Both the position numbers and the translations under genes were made by a program. Positions 16,592-26,921 of a stretch of 39,443 nucleotides of DNA are shown here, piece after piece; positions within the stretch are counted from its first letter, which is position 1, and each line of letters starts with the position of its first letter. This DNA comes from Streptomyces sp. TRM49041 (GTDB taxonomy: Bacteria; Actinomycetota; Actinomycetes; Streptomycetales; Streptomycetaceae). The DNA lies in the NCBI RefSeq assembly GCF_008271805.1, contig NZ_VSRY01000013.1:1-39443 (forward strand), given 5' to 3'. The notes under the pieces were generated by a model. That model was not told where the DNA came from and did no database searches. It saw only the letters and a program-made list of their open reading frames with translations.

Positions 16592-17766
16592 TCGGCGTGA
16601 CACCGGGCGAGCACCTCCCTGGCGAGCTGGCGGTAGGCGGCCGCGCCGACCGAGTTCGAGGCGTACGTGGTGATCGGCTCGCCCGCGACCGTGGTCTCCG
16701 GGAAGCGCACGGTGCGGCCGATCACCGTGTGGTAGACGTGGTCGTCGAACGCCTCGACGACCCGGGCCAGGACCTCGCGGCTGTGCACCGTCCGCGAGTC
16801 GTACATCGTGGCGAGGATCCCGTCGAGCTCCAGCTCGGGGTTGAGCCGCTCCTGGACCTTCTCGATGGTCTCCGTCAGCAGGGCGACACCGCGCAGCGCG
16901 AAGAACTCGCACTCCAGCGGCACTATCACCTTGTGTGCGGCGGTCAGCGCGTTGACGGTCAGCAGACCGAGCGACGGCTGGCAGTCGATCACGATGTAGT
17001 CGTAGTCCTGGAGCAGCGGCTTCAGGGCGCGCTGCAGCGTTGACTCGCGCGCCACCTCGCTCACCAGCTGCACCTCGGCGGCCGAGAGGTCGATGTTGCT
17101 CGGCAGCAGGTCCATGTTGGGCACGGCGGTCTTCAGGAGCACCTCGTCCGCCGACATGCCCCGCTCCATGAGCAGGTTGTAGACGGTGAGGTCGAGTTCC
17201 ATCGGATTGACCCCGAGTCCGACCGACAGGGCGCCCTGCGGGTCGAAGTCGACGAGCAGCACCCGTCGTCCGTACTCCGCGAGCGCGGCACCCAGGTTGA
17301 TGGTCGACGTGGTCTTGCCCACGCCGCCCTTCTGGTTGCACATCGCGATGATCTTCGCGGGTCCGTGCTCGGTGAGCGGGCCGGGGATCGGGAAGTACGG
17401 CAGCGGCCGTCCGGTCGGGCCGATCCGCTCGCGGCGCTGCCGGGCAGCGTCGGGTGCGAGGGTGGCCGCGTACTCCGGATCTGGCTCGTACTCGGCGTCG
17501 GGGTCGTAGAAGTGCCCCTCGGGCAGCTCGTCGTAGGCGGCGAAGTGGGTGGACTCTCGGCCACTCTCGTTGCCGGCCATGGCGTTCACGTGTTGGCCGT
17601 CCATCATCTTCATCGTGTGGGGTGTCGTCATGTGCTGGCGCGTCGCGAAGGTTCGGACAGCGACGGAGCCGACGGCCTCGGACCCGGACCCGGACGGCGG
17701 ACCACCGGGGCCGGCCGTGGGCACTCCTGGTTGAGCCGCCCCGGGAGTAAATGTCGACTCATTCAC
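16588..17766 (-). CDS. ParA/Soj-family ATPase with long N-terminal extension
   Basis: A deviant Walker-type ATPase that probably positions DNA or a protein complex. Seen: KGGVGKTT at about residues 146-153, with the signature first lysine, FDPQGALSVGLG, VIDCQPSLGLLTVNAL and the C-terminal VGAAAYRQLAREVL. The first 140 residues are an extension unusual for ParA (typical proteins start near the P-loop), Pro/Gly-rich then acidic (DPDAEYEPDPEYA). GTG 17766 was chosen because GGAGG lies 11 bases upstream. No parB follows and the location is with scpAB, so this is probably not the oriC ParA but a paralogue tied to condensin. It heads the operon to the pseudouridine synthase. Confidence 0.9.
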   Translation of the reverse strand: MNESTFTPGAAQPGVPTAGPGGPPSGSGSEAVGSVAVRTFATRQHMTTPHTMKMMDGQHVNAMAGNESGRESTHFAAYDELPEGHFYDPDAEYEPDPEYAATLAPDAARQRRERIGPTGRPLPYFPIPGPLTEHGPAKIIAMCNQKGGVGKTTSTINLGAALAEYGRRVLLVDFDPQGALSVGLGVNPMELDLTVYNLLMERGMSADEVLLKTAVPNMDLLPSNIDLSAAEVQLVSEVARESTLQRALKPLLQDYDYIVIDCQPSLGLLTVNALTAAHKVIVPLECEFFALRGVALLTETIEKVQERLNPELELDGILATMYDSRTVHSREVLARVVEAFDDHVYHTVIGRTVRFPETTVAGEPITTYASNSVGAAAYRQLAREVLARCHAE

Positions 17767-17948
17767 AAGTCGTCTTACCTCCTTGGACGTGACCAGGAAA
17801 CTTATCGATAGGTCAGCGTGGCACCATGCCGACGGTTGGCGACTCTATGGCGTGTCACCGGTCCGCAGCAACACAATCGGCCGGACGCGGCGGGATGTGT
17901 CGGCAACCGAACGTCTTCCTGTCAAGGGTGCGGGGCCACCGATCCCTA

Positions 17949-17970
17949 CGTTTCGCGGGTGTGCGAAACG
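17949..17970. promoter_or_regulatory. Inverted repeat upstream of the parA-like gene
   Basis: Arms CGTTTCGC (17949-17956) and GCGAAACG (17963-17970) with a 6-base spacer, about 180 bases upstream of the parA-like start in the 379-base gap 17767-18145. Next to it are two direct copies of GAGGCGAC (17988-17995, 17998-18005) spaced by exactly 10 bases. Both look like protein-binding sites. The rest of the gap shows no gene. Confidence 0.45.
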
Positions 17971-18022
17971 GTTAAAGGGTTACGTTCGAGGCGACTTGAG
18001 GCGACACGCACATACGACCGGA

Positions 18023-18069
18023 CATGCGTCCGGCCGGACCTTGTCGAACAAGGTCCGGCCGGATGCGTG
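18023..18069 (-). terminator. Strong hairpin terminator downstream of ald
   Basis: Arms 18029-18044 and 18048-18063 pair perfectly over 16 bases (TCCGGCCGGACCTTGT) around a CGA loop. The pairing extends with two wobbles to 18023-18069. It is located 77 bases beyond the ald stop and before the parA-like promoter region. No T-tract is present. Confidence 0.75.
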
Positions 18070-18145
18070 AGGTTGACGACCCCATTGGCCCCGCGTGGAC
18101 GGTAAGCCCTGTGTTAACGGGCGGTTGACGGGGAGTGAGCAGACG

Positions 18146-19261
18146 TCAGCCGAGCAGCGTCTCGAGCTCGATGTGCTCGAGACCGTGCGCCTCGGCGACC
18201 TCCTTGTACACGACCTTGCCGTCGTGCGTGTTGAGGCCCCTGGCCAGCGCGGCGTCGCCGCGGAGCGCCTCGACCCAGCCGTTGTTGGCCAGCGACACGA
18301 TGTAGGGCAGCGTGGCGTTGGTGAGGGCGTAGGTGGAGGTGTTCGGGACGGCGCCCGGCATGTTGGCGACGCAGTAGAACACCGAGTCGTGGATCCGGAA
18401 GGTCGGGTCCGCGTGCGTGGTCGGGCGGGAGTCCTCGAAGCAGCCGCCCTGGTCGATCGCGATGTCGACAAGGACACTTCCGGGCTTCATCCGGGAGACG
18501 AGCTCGTTGGTGACCAGCTTCGGGGCCTTGGCGCCCGGGATGAGGACGGCGCCGATGACGAGGTCGGCCTCGGTGACCGCCTTCTCCAGCTCGTAGGAGT
18601 TGGAGACGACAGTCTGGACCTTCGTACCGAAGACCTTGTCGGCCTCGCGGAGCTTGTTGATGTCGCGGTCGAGCAGGGTCACGTGGAAGCCCATGCCGAC
18701 GGCGATCTGGGTGGCGTTCCAGCCGGAGACGCCACCGCCGATGACGACGGCCCTGCCGGCGTGGGTGCCGGGGACACCGCCGGGCAGGACCCCGCGGCCG
18801 CCGGCCGAGCGCATCAGGTGGTAGGCGCCGACCTGCGGGGCGAGGCGGCCCGCGACCTCGGACATCGGGGCGAGCAGCGGCAGCGCGCGGCTGGACAGCT
18901 CGACCGTCTCGTACGCGATGGCGGTGGTGCCGGACTCCAGCAGGGCGTCCGTGCACTCGCGGGACGCGGCGAGGTGCAGGTAGGTGAAGAGGGTCTGGTC
19001 CTTGCGGAGGCGGTGGTACTCCTCCGCGATCGGCTCCTTGACCTTGAGCAGCAGGTCCGTGGTGGCCCAGACCTCGTCGGCCGTGGGCAGGATCCGCGCG
19101 CCCGCGGCTACGTACTCGTCGTCCGTGATCGAGGAGCCGACACCGGCGTTCTGCTCGATGAAGACCTCATGGCCGTTGCGGACGAGCTCGTGCACACCGG
19201 CGGGGGTGATGGCCACACGGAACTCGTTGTTCTTGACCTCGCGGGGGATGCCGACCTTCAT
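18146..19261 (-). CDS. ald: Alanine dehydrogenase
   Basis: Interconverts L-alanine and pyruvate plus ammonia with NAD. The 371-residue length and sequence match the family throughout: [23 protein letters not shown] at the N-terminus (substrate-binding Arg and the usual Lys-containing [13 protein letters not shown]), [13 protein letters not shown], and the NAD-binding glycine-rich loop [11 protein letters not shown]. The C-terminal region has [23 protein letters not shown]. The variant loop GGGVSGWNA has Ser and Trp where many proteins have GGGVVGTNA. Start ATG 19261. It is transcribed alone, between the STAND gene and a strong terminator. Confidence 0.96.
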   Translation of the reverse strand: MKVGIPREVKNNEFRVAITPAGVHELVRNGHEVFIEQNAGVGSSITDDEYVAAGARILPTADEVWATTDLLLKVKEPIAEEYHRLRKDQTLFTYLHLAASRECTDALLESGTTAIAYETVELSSRALPLLAPMSEVAGRLAPQVGAYHLMRSAGGRGVLPGGVPGTHAGRAVVIGGGVSGWNATQIAVGMGFHVTLLDRDINKLREADKVFGTKVQTVVSNSYELEKAVTEADLVIGAVLIPGAKAPKLVTNELVSRMKPGSVLVDIAIDQGGCFEDSRPTTHADPTFRIHDSVFYCVANMPGAVPNTSTYALTNATLPYIVSLANNGWVEALRGDAALARGLNTHDGKVVYKEVAEAHGLEHIELETLLG

Positions 19262-19414
19262 CGTCGATCACGGTCCTTGATTCAGGGGGTACGGGGCAAA
19301 CCGCTACACAGCGGTACATACCCGGATGCAGTACAGCGCACCGGGGCACACCACGGTTAATCGCGGCGCACCCAGTCTAATGAAGGACTTCCCCGTGTCT
19401 AGCCTTACAAAGCA

Positions 19415-21988
19415 TTAATTTTTCTCGGAACCACTACGGGTTTCATAGGTGGGCGCCGCCGGGGTGGCGGATGTGGCAGAGGCACCGTGACCTGCGGGGC
19501 CGGGCGCGGAGCCGGACGCGGAGCCTGCCGGGCCTGCCTCGGGGCCACGGCCGCCGAGGGCGAGGAGCCGCTCCGCGGCGACGCGGTGCAGCCGGGCCGC
19601 GGACGGGTCGCCGAGCCGGTCGAGGGTGTCCGCGAGACGCAGCCGCAGGGCGGCGTGGAGGCGAACGTCCCCGGCGCGGCGCGCCCATTCGACGGCCTCC
19701 TCGCAGGTACGCAGGGACTCCTGGAGGCGGCCCGCGTACTCCTGCACCCGGGCCGCCTCGCTCAACGCCCGTGCGTGGCCCGGGACATCGGCGAGCCGCC
19801 GGTAACCGGCCGCGGCGGCACGCCAGTTGCGCAGCGCCTCGCCGTAGCGGCCGGCGTACGTGTGGACGGCGCCGAGCCTGCCGTAAAGCCGCGCCTGGTC
19901 GGCCCGCTCGCCCCGGGCGAGCCGCTGCGCGAGGGCCCGCCCGTACCAGTCGGCGGCCCGCTGCCAGTCGCCCAGCTCCTGGTGGGCGCCGCCCACGGAT
20001 TCCATGGCGCGGCCGGTCGCGTACGGGTCGTTCGCCAGGCGGCCGGCGTCCATGGCGGCCCGGTAGCGGGACAGCGCGTCGCGGGTGCGGCCGGTGCGGG
20101 TGTCCAGGTCGCCGAGGTTCAGCAGGGCGGCGGCACGCTCGCGGTGCAGGCCGCGGCGCTCGGCGACACCGAGGACCAGCTGGTGGAGGCCGTACAGCTC
20201 GGGGGCGGCCTCCTCGGCACCGCGGTGCGCGGCGAGGGCCCGTACGAGGGCGGCGACCAGGCGGCGGGCCAGGGTGTCCAGCTCGCCGTCGGCGACCGCG
20301 AGGCGGGCGGAGGCCAGCAGCACGGGCTGCCGGTCGCGCAGCCACTGGGCGGCGGCCGCACGGTTCGGGAAGCGCAGAGCGCGGGGCAGCCCGGAGATCT
20401 TCCGGCGGGCGGCGGAGTCCTCCGCCTCGGTGACCGCCCGGCAGGACTGGAGGAGCCGTACGGTCCGCTCCAGCATGCGCGCCCGGGCGAGCTGCACCTC
20501 GGCGGGCCGGTCCTCGGCGGCGAGCCGGTCCTTGATGAGGGGCATCAGACAGCCGGGCACCTCGTACTGCCCGTGCGGCGCCTTCCGTACGAACCCGAGC
20601 GCCACGAAGCCGTCGAGCAGCGACGCGGCCGTGGAGACCGAGCACCCGGCCAGCGCGGACAGGGTCTGCGGGTCGGCGAGGCCGAGGGGCGCGAGGGCGA
20701 GGAGGCGCAGGCCGCGGGCGCCGGGCGCGGGCAGCGCCTCGTACGCGAGGCGGAAGGCGCGAGCCAGGGGCCGGAGCGTGGCGGGGCGGACGTCCTCGTC
20801 GGGGACGGCGCGCAGCCGCTTGGCGAGGTCGGCGACGGAGGCGGTGGGCCGGGCGGCCAGCCAGCCGCCGGCGAGGACGAGGGCGGCAGGCTGGCCCGCG
20901 CAGAGTTCGGTGAGCGTCTCGGCGGCCTGCGGGTCGACGGTGATCCGGACGGAGCCGGTGTAGCCGTCAAGCAGTTCGATGGCCGCCTTGGCGTCCAGGC
21001 CGCCGACGGTGCAGGGCCTGACGTCGGGGATGCCGGTGAGCGGGCCGCGCGCGACCGCCACGACCAGACACTCGGGGTTGTCCGGCAGGAGGGCGTCCAC
21101 CTGCTCGGCGTCGGCCGCGTCGTCGAGGAGCAGCAGGACGCGGCGCTCGGTGAGGGCGGCGCGCAGCAGCTCGCTCACCTCGTCCTCGTCGGCCCCGGCG
21201 GGCGCGGCCACCCCCAGGTCGTCGAGGAGCCCGCGCGCGACGCGCTCCACGGGTACGGGGTCTCCTCCGGACTCGGTCAGCCTGGCCCGCAGGACACCGT
21301 CCCGGTACCCGCGTTCGAGGTCCCGCACCAGCTGCTGGGCCAGCGCGGTACGTCCGGACCCGGGCCGCCCGGCGATGAGCAGCACGCGCGCGCGGGGCAC
21401 CTTCCGTCCGGCCAGGGTGTCCAGCCCGGCCCGCGAGATGTCCACCCGCAGCGCTTTGAGCTCCCGATCCCGCCCGAGGAACCGCCGCGCCTCCCGGGAG
21501 GCGGAGTCGCCTTCGGTGCGGGACCGGCGGTCGCCGGACCCGACACGCCCGGGACGCCCGTCGCCGCCGGCACGGGCACCGGTCCGGCCGCCGGGCCCGG
21601 CTGCGGCACCGCCGGAACCACGACGCCCGAGTACCTCGTGCGGGTCGTCACCGTCATCGCCGTCGTCGCCGAAGTCGCGGTCGTCGCCGAAGTCGCCGTC
21701 GTCGCCGTAGGCGCCCGGCCCTGCCGCCGCCCCGCTCGGGGCATCCGGCTCGGCGGCCGCACGGCGTGTGTCACGGCGCTCCCGGCCCGGCCCCGGCGGT
21801 TCGGAGGCGTCCGGACGCGACGGGGCCGGGGCGGCGGCGGTGGCGGTGTCAGGTGCCGGGGTCGGGGTCGGGTCGGCGTGGGGCGAGGCGGGGGTGTTCG
21901 GAGCAGGACCACGTCCGGCGGCCGCCGGCGTGGAGTCGGCCTTCTCGGGCCGCTCGGCGTCGCCGATGTTCACCGCCTGATCCGTCAC
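19415..21988 (-). CDS. STAND-type NTPase with TPR repeats, P-loop lysine replaced
   Basis: An 857-residue signalling-type protein resembling the NB-ARC plus TPR half of AfsR-like proteins, but with no SARP DNA-binding domain. In order: about 165 disordered residues, including an Asp-rich tract near 95-115; an NB-ARC-like ATPase (LGRDRELKALRVDI onward) with P-loop GRPGSGRT at about 207-214 and Walker B RRVLLLLDDAAD; a helical winged-helix region; and C-terminal tetratricopeptide repeats (AAALLNLGDLDTRTGRTRDAL, YGRLGAVHTYAGRYGEAL). The catalytic P-loop lysine is arginine 213. The final 50 residues are Ala/Gly/Pro-rich. Start GTG 21988 has GGAG 8 bases upstream. Role unknown; such proteins usually act as nucleotide-controlled scaffolds. 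Confidence 0.85.
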   Translation of the reverse strand: MTDQAVNIGDAERPEKADSTPAAAGRGPAPNTPASPHADPTPTPAPDTATAAAPAPSRPDASEPPGPGRERRDTRRAAAEPDAPSGAAAGPGAYGDDGDFGDDRDFGDDGDDGDDPHEVLGRRGSGGAAAGPGGRTGARAGGDGRPGRVGSGDRRSRTEGDSASREARRFLGRDRELKALRVDISRAGLDTLAGRKVPRARVLLIAGRPGSGRTALAQQLVRDLERGYRDGVLRARLTESGGDPVPVERVARGLLDDLGVAAPAGADEDEVSELLRAALTERRVLLLLDDAADAEQVDALLPDNPECLVVAVARGPLTGIPDVRPCTVGGLDAKAAIELLDGYTGSVRITVDPQAAETLTELCAGQPAALVLAGGWLAARPTASVADLAKRLRAVPDEDVRPATLRPLARAFRLAYEALPAPGARGLRLLALAPLGLADPQTLSALAGCSVSTAASLLDGFVALGFVRKAPHGQYEVPGCLMPLIKDRLAAEDRPAEVQLARARMLERTVRLLQSCRAVTEAEDSAARRKISGLPRALRFPNRAAAAQWLRDRQPVLLASARLAVADGELDTLARRLVAALVRALAAHRGAEEAAPELYGLHQLVLGVAERRGLHRERAAALLNLGDLDTRTGRTRDALSRYRAAMDAGRLANDPYATGRAMESVGGAHQELGDWQRAADWYGRALAQRLARGERADQARLYGRLGAVHTYAGRYGEALRNWRAAAAGYRRLADVPGHARALSEAARVQEYAGRLQESLRTCEEAVEWARRAGDVRLHAALRLRLADTLDRLGDPSAARLHRVAAERLLALGGRGPEAGPAGSASGSAPGPAGHGASATSATPAAPTYETRSGSEKN

Positions 21989-22141
21989 GGGTCACGCTCC
22001 CGTCCGCCTGCGCACGAGCTGATCCCGCCGGGTATCCGTGCGGGCGATCCGAGCGTAGTTCAGCGCCGAGGTCGTTCCGTGCTGCGCGCGGCCCGCACAT
22101 CGCTCGATCGGATCAGCTGATCGTCACACCGATGCCGGGCG

Positions 22142-22768
22142 TCACGCGGGGAACGGCCGTGCCGGCCACGGGGCCTCGGCCGGGCGCAGGGCGTCGAGTC
22201 CGTCACCAGCCCGGGCGGCGAGGACCGACAGGACACCGACGACGAGGCAGTTGTTGTGGAGCTCGCCCGCCAGCACCCCGCGTGCCAGCTCGCTCAGCGG
22301 GACGCGGGCCAGCTCCATGTCGGCCTCCTCCTCTGAGACCTCGAAGCGCTCCCCCTCGGCGTCGGAGAGCCCGCGCGCCAGGAAGATGCGGACGGCCTCG
22401 TCACAGCCGCCGGGCGTCGTGTACACGTCCGTCAGGACATGCCACTCCCCCGCCTTGACGTGCGCCTCCTCGTACAGCTCCCGCTGGGCCGCGCGCAGCG
22501 GGTTCTCACCGGGCACGTCCAGCAGCCCGGCCGGGATCTCCCACAGCTTCTGCCGTACGGGGTGCCGGTACTGGCGCAGCACCAGGACGCGGTCCTCTTC
22601 GTCGAGGGCGAGGACGGCGACCGAGCCGGGGTGGACCTGGTAGTCACGGCTGACGACGGAACCGTCCGGCATGACCACGTCGTCCGTGCGGACACTCGTC
22701 TTGTTGCCCTGGAACGGGGTCACGGTCGCGGTGACCCGCCACTCCTCGGGCGTGTCCTTGATGGCCAT
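22142..22768 (-). CDS. Nudix hydrolase, ADP-ribose pyrophosphatase type
   Basis: Predicted to hydrolyse ADP-ribose or a similar nucleoside diphosphate sugar. The 208-residue protein has the ADPRase layout: a leading beta domain (FQGNKTSVRTDDVVMPDG), HPGSVAVLALDEEDRVLVLRQYRHPV, the loop LWEIPAGLLDVPGENP, and a Nudix helix RAAQRELYEEAHV. In that helix the metal-binding RE and EE are intact, but the following Gly is His. The late YTTPGGCDEAVRIFLARGL is diagnostic for ADPRases. Start ATG 22768 with GGAGGAA upstream. It follows pyrG by 79 bases on the same strand, with a hairpin in between. Confidence 0.9.
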   Translation of the reverse strand: MAIKDTPEEWRVTATVTPFQGNKTSVRTDDVVMPDGSVVSRDYQVHPGSVAVLALDEEDRVLVLRQYRHPVRQKLWEIPAGLLDVPGENPLRAAQRELYEEAHVKAGEWHVLTDVYTTPGGCDEAVRIFLARGLSDAEGERFEVSEEEADMELARVPLSELARGVLAGELHNNCLVVGVLSVLAARAGDGLDALRPAEAPWPARPFPA

Positions 22769-22793
22769 GCAACTTCCTCCCTCACACAGGAAA

Positions 22794-22828
22794 CCGGGGT
22801 GCGCGGCCCTCTCGGACCCGCACCCCGG
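22794..22828 (-). terminator. Hairpin between pyrG and the Nudix gene
   Basis: Perfect 10-base arms CCGGGGTGCG (22794-22803) and its complement (22819-22828), with a 15-base loop. It lies 19 bases past the pyrG stop and 25 bases before the Nudix start, so it may end the pyrG transcript or only reduce read-through. Confidence 0.5.
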
Positions 22829-22847
22829 CCAACCGTATCTGCTGTGG

Positions 22848-24509
<1,662 letters not shown>

Positions 24510-25034
24510 GGCCAAGAGGGGGCTCCCGTGGTCGCGGTCTGGAGGTGCGTACCGGCGTCCGATCCGGAGATCCTGGAGGGAGGAATCCCGAGGTCTCCGG
24601 GGGTGCCGTCGCTGCGGTTCGGGGGCCGCCGATTGGTTCTGCGGCGCCCACCGGTCCACGGGCTACCAGGGTATCAGCGACGAAGGGTGACTGCGTTCCG
24701 GCCACACTGCCCATATAAACCAGCCAATGTCTGGTCGTGTTCAGCGATGTTCGATCTTGTGCGAAACAGATGAGCGTGACCTGCCGTGCATGCATTCGCA
24801 CAGCGGGGTACTGGCTCACTCGTCCGGCTCATCCCGTCCCTCATGCTCCACCAGGAAGATCACACAGACCACCCGGGCGCGTCGTATCCTGCTCGGACAC
24901 CCGTTGCCGAGTCAGGCCCGTATACGGCACCACCCCAGCCCGTCGCCCGGGACCCCCTCGCGTCAACGATCCTTGACCCTGACCCCAGTAAGCGCCCCGC
25001 GGGGCGAACGTGGCCGTTCGACTGGAGATTGCAC
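24510..25034. other. Long divergent intergenic region between pyrG and the GH15 gene
   Basis: A 525-base stretch with clearly lower GC than its surroundings (for example GATGTTCGATCTTGTGCGAA near 24747-24766). The GH15 frame is open from 24786, with an ATG at 24843, but its codons there often end in A or T and GTG 25035 has a better ribosome binding site. I therefore treat this as non-coding. It should hold both promoters; no riboswitch or clear hexamer pair was identified. Confidence 0.5.
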
Positions 25035-26837
25035 GTGGCCGGGCGCATCGAGGACTACGCACTCATCGGAGACATGCAGACCGCTGCCCTGGTCTGCCGG
25101 GACGGCACGGCCGACTGGCTGTGCCTGCCCCGCTTCGACTCACATGCCGTCTTCGCAGGACTCCTCGGGAACGAGGAACACGGATTCTGGCGGATCGGAC
25201 CGCAGCACGCCGAGGGCAGCGAGCCCCCGGTCGCCGACCGCCGCCGCTACCGGGGCGACTCGCTCATCCTCGAATCCGAGTGGGACACGCCACGCGGCAC
25301 CGTCCGCATCACCGACTTCATGCCGCCCCGCGACGGCGCGCCCCAGCTGGTGCGCATCGTGGAGGGCGTCAGCGGCCGGGTGAAGATGCGCTCGTCGCTG
25401 CGGATGCGGTTCTCGTACGGCCGGGTCGTGCCGTGGGTGCACAAGGTCGACGCCCGTACGGTCGCCGTCGCCGGCCCGGACTCGGTGTGGCTGGACACCG
25501 AGTGCGAGACATACGGCGAGCATCTGACGACGTACTCGGACTTCACCATCACGCCGGGTGAGCGGATCGCCTTCACGATCAGCTGGCAGCCCTCGCACCA
25601 CCCTCAGCCGCCGCTGCCGGACCCCGAGGGCGCCCTGGAGGCGACCTCCCAGTTCTGGCACGACTGGGTCGAGCACTGCACGTACCGCGGCCCCTACCGG
25701 GAGGCCGTGATCCGCTCGCTGATCACCCTGAAGGCCCTGACGTACGCCCCGACGGGCGGGATCGTGGCGGCGCCGACGACGTCACTGCCGGAGGACATCG
25801 GCGGCGTACGGAACTGGGACTACCGGTACACCTGGCTGCGGGACGCGGCGATCACACTCTCCTCGCTGCTGCGCACCGGCTACCGCGAGGAGGCCCGCGC
25901 CTGGCGCGAGTGGCTGCTGCGCGCGGTGGCGGGCGACCCGGAGAACCTGCAGATCATGTACGGCATCGCGGGCGAACGCGAGCTGGGCGAGGCCGAGCTG
26001 GACTGGCTGCCCGGCTATGAGAACTCCGCCCCGGTGCGGGTCGGCAACGGCGCCGCCGCCCAGCTCCAGCTGGACGTGTACGGCGAGGTCACCGAGGCCC
26101 TGCATCTGGCCCACATGACGGGCCTGGCCCGCAACGACTACGCCTCCCTCCTCCAGCTGAAGCTGATCCACTATCTGGAGAAGCACTGGACAGAGCCCGA
26201 CGAGGGCATCTGGGAGGTCCGCGGGCCGCGCCGCCACTTCGTGCACTCCAAGGTCATGGCGTGGGTCGCCGTCGACCGCACCATCAAGCTCGTCGAGTCC
26301 GGCGACGCCGACGGCCCGCTGGAGCGGTGGCGCGAACTGCGCGACGAGATCCACCGCGACGTCTGCGAGAAGGGCTACGACCCCGAGCGCAACACCTTCA
26401 CGCAGTCGTACGGCTCGCAGGAGCTGGACGCGTCGCTGCTGCTCATCCCGCAGATGGGCTTCCTGCCGCCGGACGACAAGCGGGTCATCGGCACCATCGA
26501 GGCGATCCAGCGGGAGCTCTCCACGTCGGACGGCTTCATCCTGCGCTACCCGACGCAGGGCTCCGAGGAGGGCGTGGACGGCCTGCCCGGCGACGAGGGC
26601 GCGTTCCTGGCCTGCTCGTTCTGGATGGCCGACGACCTGGCGATGATCGGCCGCGTCGACGAGGCGCGGAAGCTCTTCGAGAAGCTGCTGGCCCTCCGGA
26701 ACGACCTCGGGCTCCTCGCCGAGGAGTGGGACCCCCGGCTGCAGCGCCAGGTCGGGAACTACCCGCAGGCGTTCAGCCACGTGCCGCTGATCGACACGGC
26801 CCTGCGGCTGACCGCGAGCGGCGCCTACGGCGGCTGA
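25035..26837 (+). CDS. Glycoside hydrolase family 15 protein (glucoamylase/trehalase type)
   Basis: A soluble alpha-glycosidase of GH15 (600 residues); related mycobacterial proteins are trehalases, so trehalose or short alpha-glucans are the likely substrates. Seen: the N-terminal beta-sandwich (IEDYALIGDMQTAALVCRDG, DWLCLPRFDS), then the (alpha/alpha)6 barrel with the hallmark VRNWDYRYTWLRDA, the general-acid region EGIWEVRG and the catalytic-base region LPGDEGAFLACSFWMAD. No signal peptide, so it acts inside the cell. GTG 25035 was chosen for GGAG 7 bases upstream and for codon bias; starts at 24786 or 24843 would add a poorly coding extension. The PucR-type gene follows 84 bases later. 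Confidence 0.9.
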   Translation: MAGRIEDYALIGDMQTAALVCRDGTADWLCLPRFDSHAVFAGLLGNEEHGFWRIGPQHAEGSEPPVADRRRYRGDSLILESEWDTPRGTVRITDFMPPRDGAPQLVRIVEGVSGRVKMRSSLRMRFSYGRVVPWVHKVDARTVAVAGPDSVWLDTECETYGEHLTTYSDFTITPGERIAFTISWQPSHHPQPPLPDPEGALEATSQFWHDWVEHCTYRGPYREAVIRSLITLKALTYAPTGGIVAAPTTSLPEDIGGVRNWDYRYTWLRDAAITLSSLLRTGYREEARAWREWLLRAVAGDPENLQIMYGIAGERELGEAELDWLPGYENSAPVRVGNGAAAQLQLDVYGEVTEALHLAHMTGLARNDYASLLQLKLIHYLEKHWTEPDEGIWEVRGPRRHFVHSKVMAWVAVDRTIKLVESGDADGPLERWRELRDEIHRDVCEKGYDPERNTFTQSYGSQELDASLLLIPQMGFLPPDDKRVIGTIEAIQRELSTSDGFILRYPTQGSEEGVDGLPGDEGAFLACSFWMADDLAMIGRVDEARKLFEKLLALRNDLGLLAEEWDPRLQRQVGNYPQAFSHVPLIDTALRLTASGAYGG

Positions 26838-26921
26838 CCGGAAGCCGTACGCGCGGTGCCGGCGCCGTCCGTGATGCCCGGGTGATGACCCGGCGAGGCC
26901 GCGGGGGTAGCGTCCCGCCCC

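Noticed and set aside
17949..17970. Candidate parS site
   Set aside because: Half sites resemble parS but the spacing and centre differ (22 bases instead of a 14-16 base palindrome), so I do not call it parS.
19487..22120. 877-codon open frame on the plus strand
   Set aside because: It is antisense to the STAND gene and an artefact of high GC; its translation has no domain, whereas the minus strand has clear NB-ARC and TPR sequence.
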